A stretch of DNA of 33,563 nt from assembly GCA_028279895.1 (NCBI GenBank), contig JANQMY010000365.1, positions 1-33,563 on the forward strand, written 5' to 3'. The position numbers and the translations under genes were made by a program. Position 1 is the stretch's first letter. Each line of letters starts with the position of its first letter. A model generated the notes under the pieces. The model was given only the letters and a program-made list of their open reading frames with translations, had not been told where the DNA came from and did no database searches. Below, one piece after another: positions 9,388-17,845 of this stretch. This DNA comes from Alphaproteobacteria bacterium. GTDB taxonomy: Bacteria > Pseudomonadota > Alphaproteobacteria > JANQMY01.

Positions 9388-10242
9388 ATGCTGATCAACA
9401 GAAACGCCAAAGGAATGGGTCAGATGAAAATTCTCACACAGGCTCGGGGATCGCGCCGGCGCAGTTTAGCCATGCTCGGCCTGTTTGCGGCCCTGGCCCT
9501 GATCATAAACGTGGCACCGGCCTCCGCAGCGGGCGAGGTCAAGCCGCCACGGGATCATGATTGGTCTTGGGAATCCGGTCCAGCGGGCATTACGGGCACG
9601 TTCGACCGGGGCGCTCTTCAACGGGGCCTAAAGGTCTATCGTGAAGTGTGCGCGTCCTGCCACGGTCTGAAGTTTGTCGCATTTCGGAATTTGGGCGACC
9701 CGGGCGGACCCGGTTTTTCGGAAGCTGAAGTGAAGGCCATCGCCGCCGAATACACGAAAGAAGTTCTCGACGAGTTTGGCGACCCGGTGGAAGTACCCCG
9801 CGCACCTTTCGACCACTACCCGTCTCCGTTTGCGAACGAAGCCCAAGCCCGGGCCAGCAATGGCGGAGCCTATCCGCCGGATCTGTCGGTGATCAATAAA
9901 GCCCGTCCAGGCGGGGCCGATTACATCTACTCGCTGCTGGTGGGCTACAAAGATGCGCCGGCCGGTTTCGAGCTGGGCGAGGGCCTGTCCTACAATCCGT
10001 ATTTCAAGAATAGCCAAATCGCGATGGCGCCGCCTTTGTTCGACGATATGGTCGAGTATGACGATGGGACGTCGGCCACGGTGGAGCAAATGGCCGAAGA
10101 CGTCACCACGTTCCTCATGTGGACGGCCGAACCCAAACTTGAAGAGCGTAAGCGCACAGGCTTCATGGTGATCATCTACCTGATGATCATGGCGGTGCTG
10201 CTGTTCTTTACGTATCGGAAGATCTGGGCAGATCGCCACTGA
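9388..10242 (+). CDS. petC: Cytochrome bc1 cytochrome c1 subunit
   Basis: This 284-residue periplasmic c-type cytochrome takes electrons from the Rieske protein. It has a signal peptide (hydrophobic core about 27-41, likely cut after ASA at 47), the heme-binding CASCH at 88-92, the sixth heme ligand in SQIAMAPPL (Met 213) and a C-terminal membrane anchor at about 257-276 (FMVIIYLMIMAVLLFFTYR). Two starts are equally good by ribosome-binding site: ATG 9388 (GGAG 9 bases upstream) and ATG 9424 (AAAGGA 9 bases upstream, giving a shorter n-region). It ends the petABC operon and is followed by a hairpin terminator. Confidence 0.95.
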   Translation: MLINRNAKGMGQMKILTQARGSRRRSLAMLGLFAALALIINVAPASAAGEVKPPRDHDWSWESGPAGITGTFDRGALQRGLKVYREVCASCHGLKFVAFRNLGDPGGPGFSEAEVKAIAAEYTKEVLDEFGDPVEVPRAPFDHYPSPFANEAQARASNGGAYPPDLSVINKARPGGADYIYSLLVGYKDAPAGFELGEGLSYNPYFKNSQIAMAPPLFDDMVEYDDGTSATVEQMAEDVTTFLMWTAEPKLEERKRTGFMVIIYLMIMAVLLFFTYRKIWADRH

Positions 10243-10260
10243 TCGCGTACAAATCAGCTT

Positions 10261-10298
10261 AAGGGGCCGCACCATAAAGGCGCGGCCCTTTTTATTTT
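10261..10298 (+). terminator. Rho-independent terminator after petABC
   Basis: GGGCCGC at 10264-10270 pairs perfectly with GCGGCCC at 10282-10288, and the stem can be lengthened by a G-U and two A-U pairs. The loop is 11 bases. The right arm runs into TTTTTATTTT (10289-10298). It lies 18 bases after the petC stop and separates petABC from the mtnP operon. Confidence 0.85.
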
Positions 10299-10359
10299 GG
10301 GGACAGGCTGATCCGGCCTAAACTCGCATCCGAAAAAACGGCCACACAGTGGACACATA

Positions 10360-11271
10360 ATGGCAAAAACGATTCTCGGTATCATCGGCGGCAGCGGTGT
10401 CTACGATATTGACGGCTTGGAAGACATGCGCTGGGAAGCCGTTGCCTCGCCATGGGGCGCACCCTCCGATGAGTTGCTGTTCGGCACGCTTGCCGGCGTC
10501 GAGTTGGTGTTTTTGCCCCGCCACGGACGGGGTCATGTGCAAACGCCCACAACAATCAATTACCGCGCCAACATCGACGCTCTGAAGCGGGTAGGCGTGA
10601 CAGATATCGTTTCCGTTTCGGCCTGCGGGTCGCTGCGGGAAGAGCTTGCGCCGGGAACCTTCGTTTTCGTCGATCAATTCATTGACCGCACCTTCTCGCG
10701 GGAAAAAAGCTTCTTCGGGCCCGGCTTTGTCGCCCACGTTTCCATGGCGCATCCCGTCTGCCCCCGTCTTGCCGATGCACTGGTGGAAGCGGCAGGCCAA
10801 ACCGGCGTCGCCTACGCCAAGGGTGGGACCTATCTGGTCATGGAGGGCCCGCAGTTTTCGAGCTACGCGGAATCGCAGCTTTATCGATCCTGGGGATGCG
10901 ACGTGATCGGTATGACGAATATGCCCGAGGCCAAGCTGGCACGCGAAGCCGAAATCCCCTATGCGACGGTCGCCATGGTGACCGACTACGATTGCTGGCA
11001 CGAAGGCCATGACAATGTGGAAGGAGAGGCGGTCGTTAAAGTCATGACGCAAAACGCCGCCGCCGCCCGCGAGCTGATTAAAGCCGTGGCGCCGTTACTC
11101 GGCCCCGACCGTGCAGCCTGCCCGATGGGTATCGAAACCAATTTAGATACGGCGGTGATTACCTCACCAGAAAAATGGGATCTCGAGCTCTTGGCCAAGC
11201 TCGATGCCGTCGCCGGCCGCTTCCTAAAAGGCCGCCATAATGCCGATCCTGCTCATGCAACGGAGCACTAG
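10360..11271 (+). CDS. mtnP: S-methyl-5'-thioadenosine phosphorylase
   Basis: The 303-residue enzyme splits methylthioadenosine with phosphate into adenine and 5-methylthioribose-1-phosphate. It begins with the phosphate-binding [10 protein letters not shown] (7-16) and shows the MTAP family signatures RHGRGH at 54-59, MEGPQFSS at 161-168, GMTNMPEA at 184-191 and TDYDCW at 208-213. ATG 10360 follows GTGGA. It heads a four-gene operon: apt starts 5 bases after its stop, then mtnA and a class II aldolase. The adenine product is the substrate of the next gene, and the sugar phosphate is the substrate of the third. Confidence 0.95.
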   Translation: MAKTILGIIGGSGVYDIDGLEDMRWEAVASPWGAPSDELLFGTLAGVELVFLPRHGRGHVQTPTTINYRANIDALKRVGVTDIVSVSACGSLREELAPGTFVFVDQFIDRTFSREKSFFGPGFVAHVSMAHPVCPRLADALVEAAGQTGVAYAKGGTYLVMEGPQFSSYAESQLYRSWGCDVIGMTNMPEAKLAREAEIPYATVAMVTDYDCWHEGHDNVEGEAVVKVMTQNAAAARELIKAVAPLLGPDRAACPMGIETNLDTAVITSPEKWDLELLAKLDAVAGRFLKGRHNADPAHATEH

Positions 11272-11276
11272 ATAAT

Positions 11277-11804
11277 ATGGACATCACTTCCGTCATCCGA
11301 ACCATCCCCGACTATCCCAAAAAAGGGATCATGTTCCGCGACATCACCACGCTGCTGGGCCATGCCCAAGCATTTCGCCGGGCCGTGGACGAGCTGGTCC
11401 AGCCTTATGCCGGCATTCGCATCGACAAGGTGGCCGGCATCGAAGCGCGCGGGTTTATTGTTGGCGGCGCGGTGGCGCACCAGCTTTCAACGTCCTTCGT
11501 GCCGGTAAGGAAGAAGGGCAAGCTGCCCTGGAAAACCTACGAGCAGGCTTACGAGCTGGAATACGGCACCGACCATGTGGAAATGCACCAGGACGCCATA
11601 TCCGAAGGCGATCAGGTGGTGGTGGTTGACGATTTGATCGCCACCGGCGGCACGGCGGAAGCAGCCATCAAACTGATCGAACACGCGGGCGGCACGGTTA
11701 TCGGATGCAGCTTTGTGATCGACCTGCCGGACCTCGGCGGCGCGCAAAAACTCAAAGATGCCGGGAAGATTGTCCGCACCCTGTGCGAGTTCGAAGGGGA
11801 ATAG
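11277..11804 (+). CDS. apt: Adenine phosphoribosyltransferase
   Basis: The 175-residue purine salvage enzyme joins adenine and PRPP to form AMP. The PRPP-binding loop [16 protein letters not shown] is at 114-129; IEARGF at 55-60 and the N-terminal [18 protein letters not shown] (10-27) are typical of bacterial Apt. It starts 5 bases after mtnP and ends 7 bases before mtnA. Its place between the two methylthioadenosine enzymes suggests that its main local job is to recapture the adenine released by MtnP. Confidence 0.96.
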   Translation: MDITSVIRTIPDYPKKGIMFRDITTLLGHAQAFRRAVDELVQPYAGIRIDKVAGIEARGFIVGGAVAHQLSTSFVPVRKKGKLPWKTYEQAYELEYGTDHVEMHQDAISEGDQVVVVDDLIATGGTAEAAIKLIEHAGGTVIGCSFVIDLPDLGGAQKLKDAGKIVRTLCEFEGE

Positions 11805-11811
11805 CGGTCTC

Positions 11812-12909
11812 ATGAAAATCCACGGAAAACATTACCGCACCATCTGGACCAATGACGACGGCTGGTCCGTGGAGATCATCGATCAGACTCTGCTGCCCCA
11901 CAAATTTGAAACCGTCACGCTGCGCTCCGCCGACGCAGCCGCCCACGCCATCCGCTCTATGCAGGTTCGGGGCGCGCCGCTGATCGGTGCGACCGCGGCC
12001 TATGGCATTTGCCTTGCACTGCGCAACGACCCGTCGGATGAGGCGTTGGACGGCACCTACGAAATGTTACTGCAAACCCGCCCGACCGCCATCAACCTCA
12101 AATGGGCGCTGGACGACATGCGGGACCATTTGCGCAACCGGCCCCATGCCGAGCGTGTGGCTGCGGCCTATGAGCGGGCGGCCAAGATCTGCGATGACGA
12201 TGTGGAAATCTGCCGTCGCATCGGTGAAAACGCCGCCACGATCATCAAAGAGATTGCCGCCAAGAAGACCGACACGTCGCCCGTCAACATTCTCACCCAC
12301 TGCAATGCAGGATGGCTCGCCACCGTGGACTGGGGCACTGCTCTGGCGCCCATCTATATGGCCCATGATGCGGGCATTCCCGTCCATGTTTGGGTGGATG
12401 AGACCCGGCCGCGAAACCAAGGCGCCTCCTTGACCGCCTACGAGCTGGGGGCGCATGGCGTTTCCCATGCCATCATCGCCGACAATGTGGGCGGTCATCT
12501 GATGCAACACGGCCAAGTGGATATGTGCATTGTGGGCACCGACCGGACCACGGCCCATGGCGACGTGGCCAACAAGATCGGCACCTATTTGAAAGCGCTG
12601 GCGGCCCACGATAATGGCGTGCCGTTCTACGTCGCATTGCCCCACACGACGATCGATTGGACGGTGGGCGATGGCGTGACGGAAATCCCCATCGAAGAAC
12701 GCGGCCCCGAGGAAGTGACCCAAATGACCGGGCGCACCCCCGATGGCGGCGTGGTCACGGTGGACATTGCGGCCCCCGGCAGCCCGGCCGCCAACTATGC
12801 ATTCGATGTGACGCCTGCGCGTCTTGTCACCGCACTGATCACCGAACGCGGGGTCACCGACGCCAGCAAAGAAGGGCTGGCGCGCCTTTACCCGGAGCTC
12901 GCTTCGTGA
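11812..12909 (+). CDS. mtnA: S-methyl-5-thioribose-1-phosphate isomerase
   Basis: The 365-residue enzyme turns 5-methylthioribose-1-phosphate into the ribulose form. Motifs are RGAP at 53-56, the catalytic cysteine in LTHCNAG (C164), [11 protein letters not shown] at 195-205 and the catalytic aspartate in [17 protein letters not shown] (D244). These separate it from the eIF2B-like relatives that lack the catalytic pair. Start ATG 11812 lies 7 bases past the apt stop; the open frame upstream is inside apt. Its TGA overlaps the GTG of the aldolase gene. Confidence 0.95.
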   Translation: MKIHGKHYRTIWTNDDGWSVEIIDQTLLPHKFETVTLRSADAAAHAIRSMQVRGAPLIGATAAYGICLALRNDPSDEALDGTYEMLLQTRPTAINLKWALDDMRDHLRNRPHAERVAAAYERAAKICDDDVEICRRIGENAATIIKEIAAKKTDTSPVNILTHCNAGWLATVDWGTALAPIYMAHDAGIPVHVWVDETRPRNQGASLTAYELGAHGVSHAIIADNVGGHLMQHGQVDMCIVGTDRTTAHGDVANKIGTYLKALAAHDNGVPFYVALPHTTIDWTVGDGVTEIPIEERGPEEVTQMTGRTPDGGVVTVDIAAPGSPAANYAFDVTPARLVTALITERGVTDASKEGLARLYPELAS

Positions 12910-13553
12910 AGGATCTGGCGCAGCGCGCCGATGTGGTCCGCGCCGCGCAAGGCATATCCGCCCGTGGCCTGAGCCCGGTGCGGTCGGGAAATGTTTCGGT
13001 GCGCCAGACGGACCGTCCGGACAGCTTTCTGATCACCCCGACGGGTGCCAACTATGCGGATCTCAGCCCTGGCAACATCGTAGCCATGGGGCAGGACGGC
13101 GGCGCGGCCCCCGATCAACTGAAACCGTCCAGCGAATGGCATATGCACGCCGCCATCTACAATGCGCGCCCGGAGGCCCAAGCCATCGTCCACACTCATT
13201 CGCCTTTCGCAACGGCCATTGCCTGCACACACCGGGGCATTCCCCCCTTCCATTACATGGTCGCCGTAGCCGGGGGTGAAAACATTCGGTGTGCGGAGTA
13301 TGCCACCTTCGGCACAGTAGAACTGGCGAAGAATGCCGTCGCCGCGATGCATGGGCGCAAAGCCTGCCTGCTGGCCAATCACGGCCAGATCGTCTTCGGA
13401 GAAGACGCGGAAGACGCGCTGGATTTAGCCGAAGAGGTAGAAACCCTAGCCCAGCAATATTGGCATGTGCTGCAGATCGGCGGCCCCCAATTGCTCGACT
13501 TGGAAGAAATGGCTCGCGTGGTCGAAAAGTTCGAGACCTACGGCCAGCAATAG
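12906..13553 (+). CDS. Class II aldolase/adducin family protein, probable methylthioribulose-1-phosphate aldolase
   Basis: The 215-residue protein has the fuculose-phosphate aldolase fold signatures: GNVSVR at 28-33, ITPTG at 43-47, catalytic glutamate in SSEW (E77), zinc-binding histidines in HTH (96 and 98) and the third in NHG (159). GTG 12906 overlaps the mtnA stop, so the two are coupled; the open frame further upstream is inside mtnA. Within this operon the likely substrate is 5-methylthioribulose-1-phosphate. The FucA-like active site fits the aldolase of the dihydroxyacetone-phosphate shunt described in Rhodospirillum rubrum (giving DHAP and 2-methylthioacetaldehyde). The related dehydratase MtnB shares the fold and cannot be fully excluded from sequence alone, but no mtnC or mtnD partner lies here. 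Confidence 0.85.
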   Translation: MKDLAQRADVVRAAQGISARGLSPVRSGNVSVRQTDRPDSFLITPTGANYADLSPGNIVAMGQDGGAAPDQLKPSSEWHMHAAIYNARPEAQAIVHTHSPFATAIACTHRGIPPFHYMVAVAGGENIRCAEYATFGTVELAKNAVAAMHGRKACLLANHGQIVFGEDAEDALDLAEEVETLAQQYWHVLQIGGPQLLDLEEMARVVEKFETYGQQ

Positions 13554-13559
13554 AGCCGG

Positions 13560-14237
13560 CTATCCGGCATTCGCCTCAAATAAGGCAATCGTGCGTTCCC
13601 GCGCGAGCTTCGCGCACGCCGGATCGTAATGCTGGCGGCGATCCGAATTGAACCCGTGATCCGCGTCGTACACATAGACCGCCACATCCGGATGTGCCTT
13701 TTCGATACGTCGTACATCGTCCATGGGAATGGATGCATCCCGCTCCCCAAAATGGAGAATAGTGGGACATTTGGGCGTTTCATCGATAAAGTCTTTAATA
13801 GCACCGCCGTAATAGCCGGCCGCAGCCGCCAGCCCATTCGCCCGGCAGGCCGCCACCCAGGTGATCGACCCGCCATAGCAATAGCCGGTCATGAACACGG
13901 GCCCCCGCGACGAGAGGTAATCGATACACATCTGCGTATCCAGTACCGTGTTTTCGTAGGTGTTCGCCGCCCGCAGCTCGAGCGATTTCTGCACATCTTC
14001 CTCGGAATAGGACGCTTCGAAACTTGTCACCTGGCGGTCGTAGATCGCCGGTGACAACACCTCATAGCCATCGGCGGCGTAACCGTCGCACAGCTCCTTG
14101 ATGTGTTCGGTGACCCCGAAAATCTCCATGATAAGCACCAAGCCGCCTTTGCGCGGGCCAACTGCTTCCACATGGTAGCAACCGATGTCTGCGCCATCGC
14201 CGCTTTTTAAGGTGATCATCTTTCCCTGTAATGCCAT
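13560..14237 (-). CDS. Dienelactone hydrolase family protein
   Basis: The 225-residue alpha/beta hydrolase has the dienelactone-hydrolase triad with a cysteine nucleophile: GYCYGG (C120), GERDASIP (D167) and ADHGFN (H194), and the glutamate that governs the cysteine in MEIFG (E38). Natural substrate is not predictable; members act on dienelactones, carboxymethylenebutenolide or other esters. It converges with the aldolase gene across only 6 bases. It lies 11 bases downstream of the first MaoC gene on the same strand, so it is probably the last gene of the MaoC transcript. Confidence 0.92.
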   Translation of the reverse strand: MALQGKMITLKSGDGADIGCYHVEAVGPRKGGLVLIMEIFGVTEHIKELCDGYAADGYEVLSPAIYDRQVTSFEASYSEEDVQKSLELRAANTYENTVLDTQMCIDYLSSRGPVFMTGYCYGGSITWVAACRANGLAAAAGYYGGAIKDFIDETPKCPTILHFGERDASIPMDDVRRIEKAHPDVAVYVYDADHGFNSDRRQHYDPACAKLARERTIALFEANAG

Positions 14238-14248
14238 GCTGACCTCTC

Positions 14249-14731
14249 CTATGGTTTTGGCCGGCGGCCGATCAGCCCTTGGCCGGTGAAACTCATCACC
14301 AGCGTGCCGTCTTCAAGCCGCGCCTCGTTGCGGCTGCGCACAATACCAATATCCTGACGTGACTTCAGCTCCACTTTCTCTGTGGACTCGGACCGGTATG
14401 TGACCAAGTTACCTGGACGCACGAAGCCAAACCATTCCAAATCGCGAAACCCCGGCGAACCGTGACCCGCCGGCCTGGGCGCTGCTGGGTCCTCGTCCAT
14501 CGCGCGCATGCGATTTGTAATCATCAGTTTCATCCAAACGGCGCAAAGGTGCCAACCGCTGGCAACCAGGCCCCCGGCATAGGTGTCGAGGGCCGCCACG
14601 GGATCGATATGTTGAGGTTGAGGATCGTATTTCCGGGCAAAAGAAATCATGTCGTCTTGCTCGAAACGATACGACCCCACGTCGAGTTCTGCGCCCAGTT
14701 CCATATCTTCAAAATAGATGATGTTGTTCAT
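14249..14731 (-). CDS. MaoC-like hot-dog dehydratase (downstream copy)
   Basis: The 160-residue protein has a MaoC-type hydratase fold. The hydratase motif YDPQPQHID at 35-43 supplies the catalytic Asp36/His41 pair, and GLVASGWH follows at 54-61. Such proteins hydrate enoyl-CoA or related thioesters; the true substrate is unknown. A good AGGA ribosome-binding site stands 8 bases ahead of ATG 14731. It is a tandem relative of the next upstream gene, with the same order of motifs but clear divergence elsewhere, so the two may form a heterodimer or have split roles. Confidence 0.88.
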   Translation of the reverse strand: MNNIIYFEDMELGAELDVGSYRFEQDDMISFARKYDPQPQHIDPVAALDTYAGGLVASGWHLCAVWMKLMITNRMRAMDEDPAAPRPAGHGSPGFRDLEWFGFVRPGNLVTYRSESTEKVELKSRQDIGIVRSRNEARLEDGTLVMSFTGQGLIGRRPKP

Positions 14732-14742
14732 AGAACGGGTCC

Positions 14743-15201
14743 TTATGCACCGGTGCGGTGGTCGACAAGAAGTTCGCCGGTGGCCTTCATGACTTGAAGG
14801 TCGTCCTGGTTGAACACGTCGAATTCAAACTTGACCGTTCCCGCTCCATTGCTGCCGGCCGCGGGTGCGGCCGCAACACAGCGACGCTTTACGTGAAGCA
14901 CGTATCCGGGGCGGACCGGCTGCATCCAGCGGACTTCTTCAAACCCACGAAAGCCGCGCGAGGCCGTGTCGTTCAGAAAGCCGCCGCACATCATTTCCAT
15001 CAGCATGGCACAGTTGTGCCAGCCGCTCGAACTCAAGCCGCGAAATAGGCTCTTCTCCGCCGCGTCGTCGTCCAGATGAAAGGGTTGGGGATCATATTCC
15101 GAGGCAAAATCAATGACTTCCTCTCGCGTCACCTCTTTGCTGCCGAAGGTGAACACGTCGCCTTCCGTAAAGTCTTCAAAATAGTATTTGTACTGACGCA
15201 T
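14743..15201 (-). CDS. MaoC-like hot-dog dehydratase (upstream copy)
   Basis: The 152-residue protein has YDPQPFHLD at 36-44 (catalytic Asp37/His42) and GLSSSGWHNC at 55-64, matching the neighbour's motifs position for position. It opens with MRQYKYYFEDFTEGD, a typical MaoC start. The ATG at 15201 follows AGTGGAG; a GTG three codons earlier (15210) is possible. The gene lies 14 bases downstream of ychF on the same strand and 11 bases ahead of the second MaoC gene. Confidence 0.88.
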   Translation of the reverse strand: MRQYKYYFEDFTEGDVFTFGSKEVTREEVIDFASEYDPQPFHLDDDAAEKSLFRGLSSSGWHNCAMLMEMMCGGFLNDTASRGFRGFEEVRWMQPVRPGYVLHVKRRCVAAAPAAGSNGAGTVKFEFDVFNQDDLQVMKATGELLVDHRTGA

Positions 15202-15215
15202 AAGCTCCACTTCGA

Positions 15216-16313
15216 TTAGTTCGCAAATCTGAAATGCATCACATCGCCGTCCAGAACCACATATTCCTTGCCTTCAAGGCGCATGCGGCCGGCGTCTTTG
15301 GCCCCCTGTTCGCCGCCCAGTGAAACGTAATCGTCATAAGAGATGGTCTCGGCACGGATGAAACCTTTCTCGAAATCCGTATGAATCACGCCGGCCGCCG
15401 CCGGCGCTTTCGTGCCCCTTCGCACGGTCCAGGCCCGCGCTTCCTTCGGCCCCGCCGTGAAATAGGTGATCAGTTCCAAAAGCTCGTAGCCGGCGCGAAT
15501 TAGGCGGTTCAGCCCGGGTTCTTCCAGGCCGAGTTCTTCCAAAAAGGCAAGCCGCTCCTCCTGGTCGAGTTGCGCCAATTCGGCCTCGATCTTCGCGGAA
15601 ATCACCACGCAGGCGGCAGCCTCCGAGTCGGCCCGGGCGGCAACGGCTTCCGAATGTGCGTTACCGCTGCCCGCGGACGCTTCATCCACATTGCAGACAT
15701 AGAGCACCGGCTTTGCCGTGAGAAGGTTGAGTTCCTTGAACGCCTTTTCTTGCTCTTTGCTCACCGACGCCATGCGCGCGGGCCGGCCTTCGCGCAGCTC
15801 GGTCAAAGCAAGTTCCATTAACGCCACGTCCGCTTTGGCCTCCTTATCGCCGGACGCCGCTTTTTTCTGCAAGGGGGCCACACGGCGCTCCAGACTTTCC
15901 AGATCGGCGATCATCAGTTCGGTTTCCACCGTTTCCGCATCCGCCAACGGATCGATCTTACCTTCCACGTGAGTCACTTCATCGTCTTCGAAGCAGCGCA
16001 GCACATAGGCGATCGCATCCACTTCACGAATGTTGGCCAAAAACTGATTGCCCAGCCCCTCACCCTTCGACGCACCCCGCACCAGGCCGGCAATGTCCAC
16101 AAAGGTCAGGCGCGTGGGGATAATCTCTGCGGAATGCGCTATATCGCCCAAGCGATCGAGCCGCGGATCGGGCACCCCCACCTCGCCCACATTGGGCTCG
16201 ATGGTGCAAAACGGAAAATTCTCCGCCTGGGCCGCCGCTGTTTGTGTGAGCGCGTTGAACAGGGTGGACTTGCCCACATTGGGCAATCCGACAATTCCAC
16301 ATTTGAATCCCAT
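15216..16313 (-). CDS. ychF: Redox-regulated ATPase YchF (Obg-family)
   Basis: The 365-residue P-loop protein matches the usual YchF length. It has GLPNVGKST at 9-17, NFPFCTIEPNVG at 32-43 and, in place of the GTP-specific NKxD, a NVDE element near residue 210, which is why YchF prefers ATP. The C-terminal TGS domain is present and ends in VLDGDVMHFRFAN. The start is ATG 16313 with AAGGA 6 bases upstream, overlapping nothing; the long in-frame extension upstream lies inside pth. The gene follows pth by 2 bases, an arrangement common in proteobacteria. Confidence 0.96.
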   Translation of the reverse strand: MGFKCGIVGLPNVGKSTLFNALTQTAAAQAENFPFCTIEPNVGEVGVPDPRLDRLGDIAHSAEIIPTRLTFVDIAGLVRGASKGEGLGNQFLANIREVDAIAYVLRCFEDDEVTHVEGKIDPLADAETVETELMIADLESLERRVAPLQKKAASGDKEAKADVALMELALTELREGRPARMASVSKEQEKAFKELNLLTAKPVLYVCNVDEASAGSGNAHSEAVAARADSEAAACVVISAKIEAELAQLDQEERLAFLEELGLEEPGLNRLIRAGYELLELITYFTAGPKEARAWTVRRGTKAPAAAGVIHTDFEKGFIRAETISYDDYVSLGGEQGAKDAGRMRLEGKEYVVLDGDVMHFRFAN

Positions 16314-16315
16314 GA

Positions 16316-16948
16316 CTAATCCTTTGCCGGCTCGTCGGACGGCGATTCTTTCGGCGCCGGAGAGCTTTCTTTCTTTCGCGGGGGCTGCAACGCCAAAGCG
16401 ACCTTGTTCATGACCCCAGCGGCATCGAACCTGACCAGTTGGGGCGCGGCTTCCGCCAGAGCTTTCAGCAGGGGGTCCACCCATGCGGCGTCTTCTTTGG
16501 CGAAGTTCCCAAGCACATGGCCGGTGACCCGGCTCTTCTCGCCGGGATGGCCGATGCCGATCCGCACGCGCCAAAAGTCGGGACCGATATGCGCTGCCAG
16601 GGACCGCAACCCGTTATGTCCTGCAACCCCGCCGCCCTTCTTGACCCGGACCTTTGCCGGAGCCAGATCCAGCTCATCATGAATCACAAAGATGTCGTCA
16701 GGGGTCAGCTTGTAGAAACGCATAGCCTCGCCCACAGCTTCCCCGGAATTGTTCATATGGGTCTGCGGCTTTAATGCCAGGACGCGCACACCGTCAATGT
16801 TTCCGTCCGCCGCTTCCGATTTGAATCTTGCACGCGGGCTGTTAAAGCGCCACCGATCCTGAATCAGATCGATCGCCATGAAGCCCACATTGTGGCGATG
16901 ATTTTGGAAGCGCGCCCCCGGATTGCCTAGTCCGACAAGCAACAGCAT
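16316..16948 (-). CDS. pth: Peptidyl-tRNA hydrolase
   Basis: The 210-residue enzyme recycles tRNA by cutting peptidyl-tRNA released from stalled ribosomes. The N-terminus LLLVGLGNPG at 2-11, catalytic histidine in NHRHNVGF (H19), the MNNSGE motif near 63-68 and GGGVAGHNGLRSL near 104-116 are standard. The ATG at 16948 has a GGGGA ribosome-binding site; the open frame to 17008 is discarded. It carries a slightly long, Lys/Pro/Ser-rich C-terminal tail (about 185-210). It follows rplY on the same strand, with a hairpin between them. Confidence 0.96.
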   Translation of the reverse strand: MLLLVGLGNPGARFQNHRHNVGFMAIDLIQDRWRFNSPRARFKSEAADGNIDGVRVLALKPQTHMNNSGEAVGEAMRFYKLTPDDIFVIHDELDLAPAKVRVKKGGGVAGHNGLRSLAAHIGPDFWRVRIGIGHPGEKSRVTGHVLGNFAKEDAAWVDPLLKALAEAAPQLVRFDAAGVMNKVALALQPPRKKESSPAPKESPSDEPAKD

Positions 16949-16971
16949 GAGCGGTCCCCTTAGGTCCCTAC

Positions 16972-17010
16972 AAAATGGCCGCCGGGCATCGATACCGCCG
17001 GCGGCCAAAA
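16972..17010 (-). terminator. Hairpin between rplY and pth, possible weak terminator
   Basis: On the minus strand a perfect 9-base stem (GGCCGCCGG with CCGGCGGCC; plus-strand arms 16977-16985 and 16998-17006) is followed by ATTTTG. The U tract is short, so it may only reduce read-through into pth or protect the rplY mRNA end. Confidence 0.55.
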
Positions 17011-17034
17011 ATCAGTGCATCGACGCAACAGCGA

Positions 17035-17718
17035 TTACTCGGATTTTTCTTCCGTATCGTCGCCCGCAGCAGGTGCTTCGCCTTCGGCAGGTGCTTCGCC
17101 CTCGCCTTCGGCGGCGGCAGCAGCAGCTTCCTCTTCTTCAGCTGTAGCCACCTTCGACGGCGCAGCAATGGTCGCGACGGTGAAGTCCCGATCGGTGATG
17201 GTCGGCTCCACACCTTCCGGCAAAGAGATCGCCGAAATGTGCAAACTGTCGCCAATCTCGAGGCCGTCCAGGTTCGCGACTAGATTTTCGGGGATATTGT
17301 CGGCAGGGCAGTCCAGTTCGACCTCATAGCGGACAATATTCAACACACCGCCGCGTTTGATACCTGGCGACAACGCCTCGTTTTCGAACGCCACGGGAAT
17401 AGACAGCTTGATGCGCGCGCCTTCTTCCAGCCGCAGAAAGTCCACATGCAGCGGCACGTCAGATACGGGATGCAGTTGGACATCACGCGCAATCGCGCGG
17501 GTCTGCTGGCCCCCGACGTCAACCAACGTAATTTGGTTCAGGAACGTGCCCGTATTCCAAACCTTGACCAGGTCACCCCGGTCTACCGAAATCATTTCTG
17601 GGGGATTTTTGCCGCCGTAGATGACACCAGGGACACGCCCCGTACGCCGTGTTGCCCGAGCGGCCCCCTTACCGCCTCGGTCGCGGGCCTCAGCGGCCAG
17701 CGTCGTGAGTTCAGCCAT
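17035..17718 (-). CDS. rplY: 50S ribosomal protein L25/general stress protein Ctc
   Basis: The 227-residue protein is the long two-domain form: an N-terminal L25 domain that binds 5S rRNA (about 1-95, including AARATRRTGRVPGVIYGG) and a C-terminal TL5-like beta domain (about 100-185). The tail from about 190 is low-complexity, Ala/Glu/Gly/Pro-rich and very acidic, common in alphaproteobacterial L25. ATG 17718 has GGAG about 7 bases upstream; a start four codons earlier (17730) is less likely. Upstream lies a 9-base hairpin in the leader. prs lies 128 bases upstream on the same strand. Confidence 0.95.
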   Translation of the reverse strand: MAELTTLAAEARDRGGKGAARATRRTGRVPGVIYGGKNPPEMISVDRGDLVKVWNTGTFLNQITLVDVGGQQTRAIARDVQLHPVSDVPLHVDFLRLEEGARIKLSIPVAFENEALSPGIKRGGVLNIVRYEVELDCPADNIPENLVANLDGLEIGDSLHISAISLPEGVEPTITDRDFTVATIAAPSKVATAEEEEAAAAAAEGEGEAPAEGEAPAAGDDTEEKSE

Positions 17719-17739
17719 TTTTCTCTCCAAAATACGGAA

Positions 17740-17770
17740 AAGGCGCTGCCTCCAAGGGTGCCAACGCCTT
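17740..17770 (-). promoter_or_regulatory. Hairpin in the rplY leader
   Basis: On the minus strand AAGGCGTTG pairs with CAGCGCCTT over 9 positions (one G-U), with a 13-base loop, followed by TTCCGTATTTTGG. Plus-strand arms are 17740-17748 and 17762-17770. It lies about 20 bases before the rplY start. It could be a terminator for prs transcripts or an L25 control element; the tract after it is a poor U run. Confidence 0.4.
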
Positions 17771-17845
17771 AAAGACGCGGGTTTTACACCGTCGGCGGGC
17801 GAAAGACAATCATGGAATCCTTAAGGGTTTCAGAGGCCTTGGCCC

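Noticed and set aside
13554..13559. Terminator between the convergent aldolase and dienelactone hydrolase genes
   Set aside because: Only 6 bases separate the stops and no hairpin with a U tract is visible.
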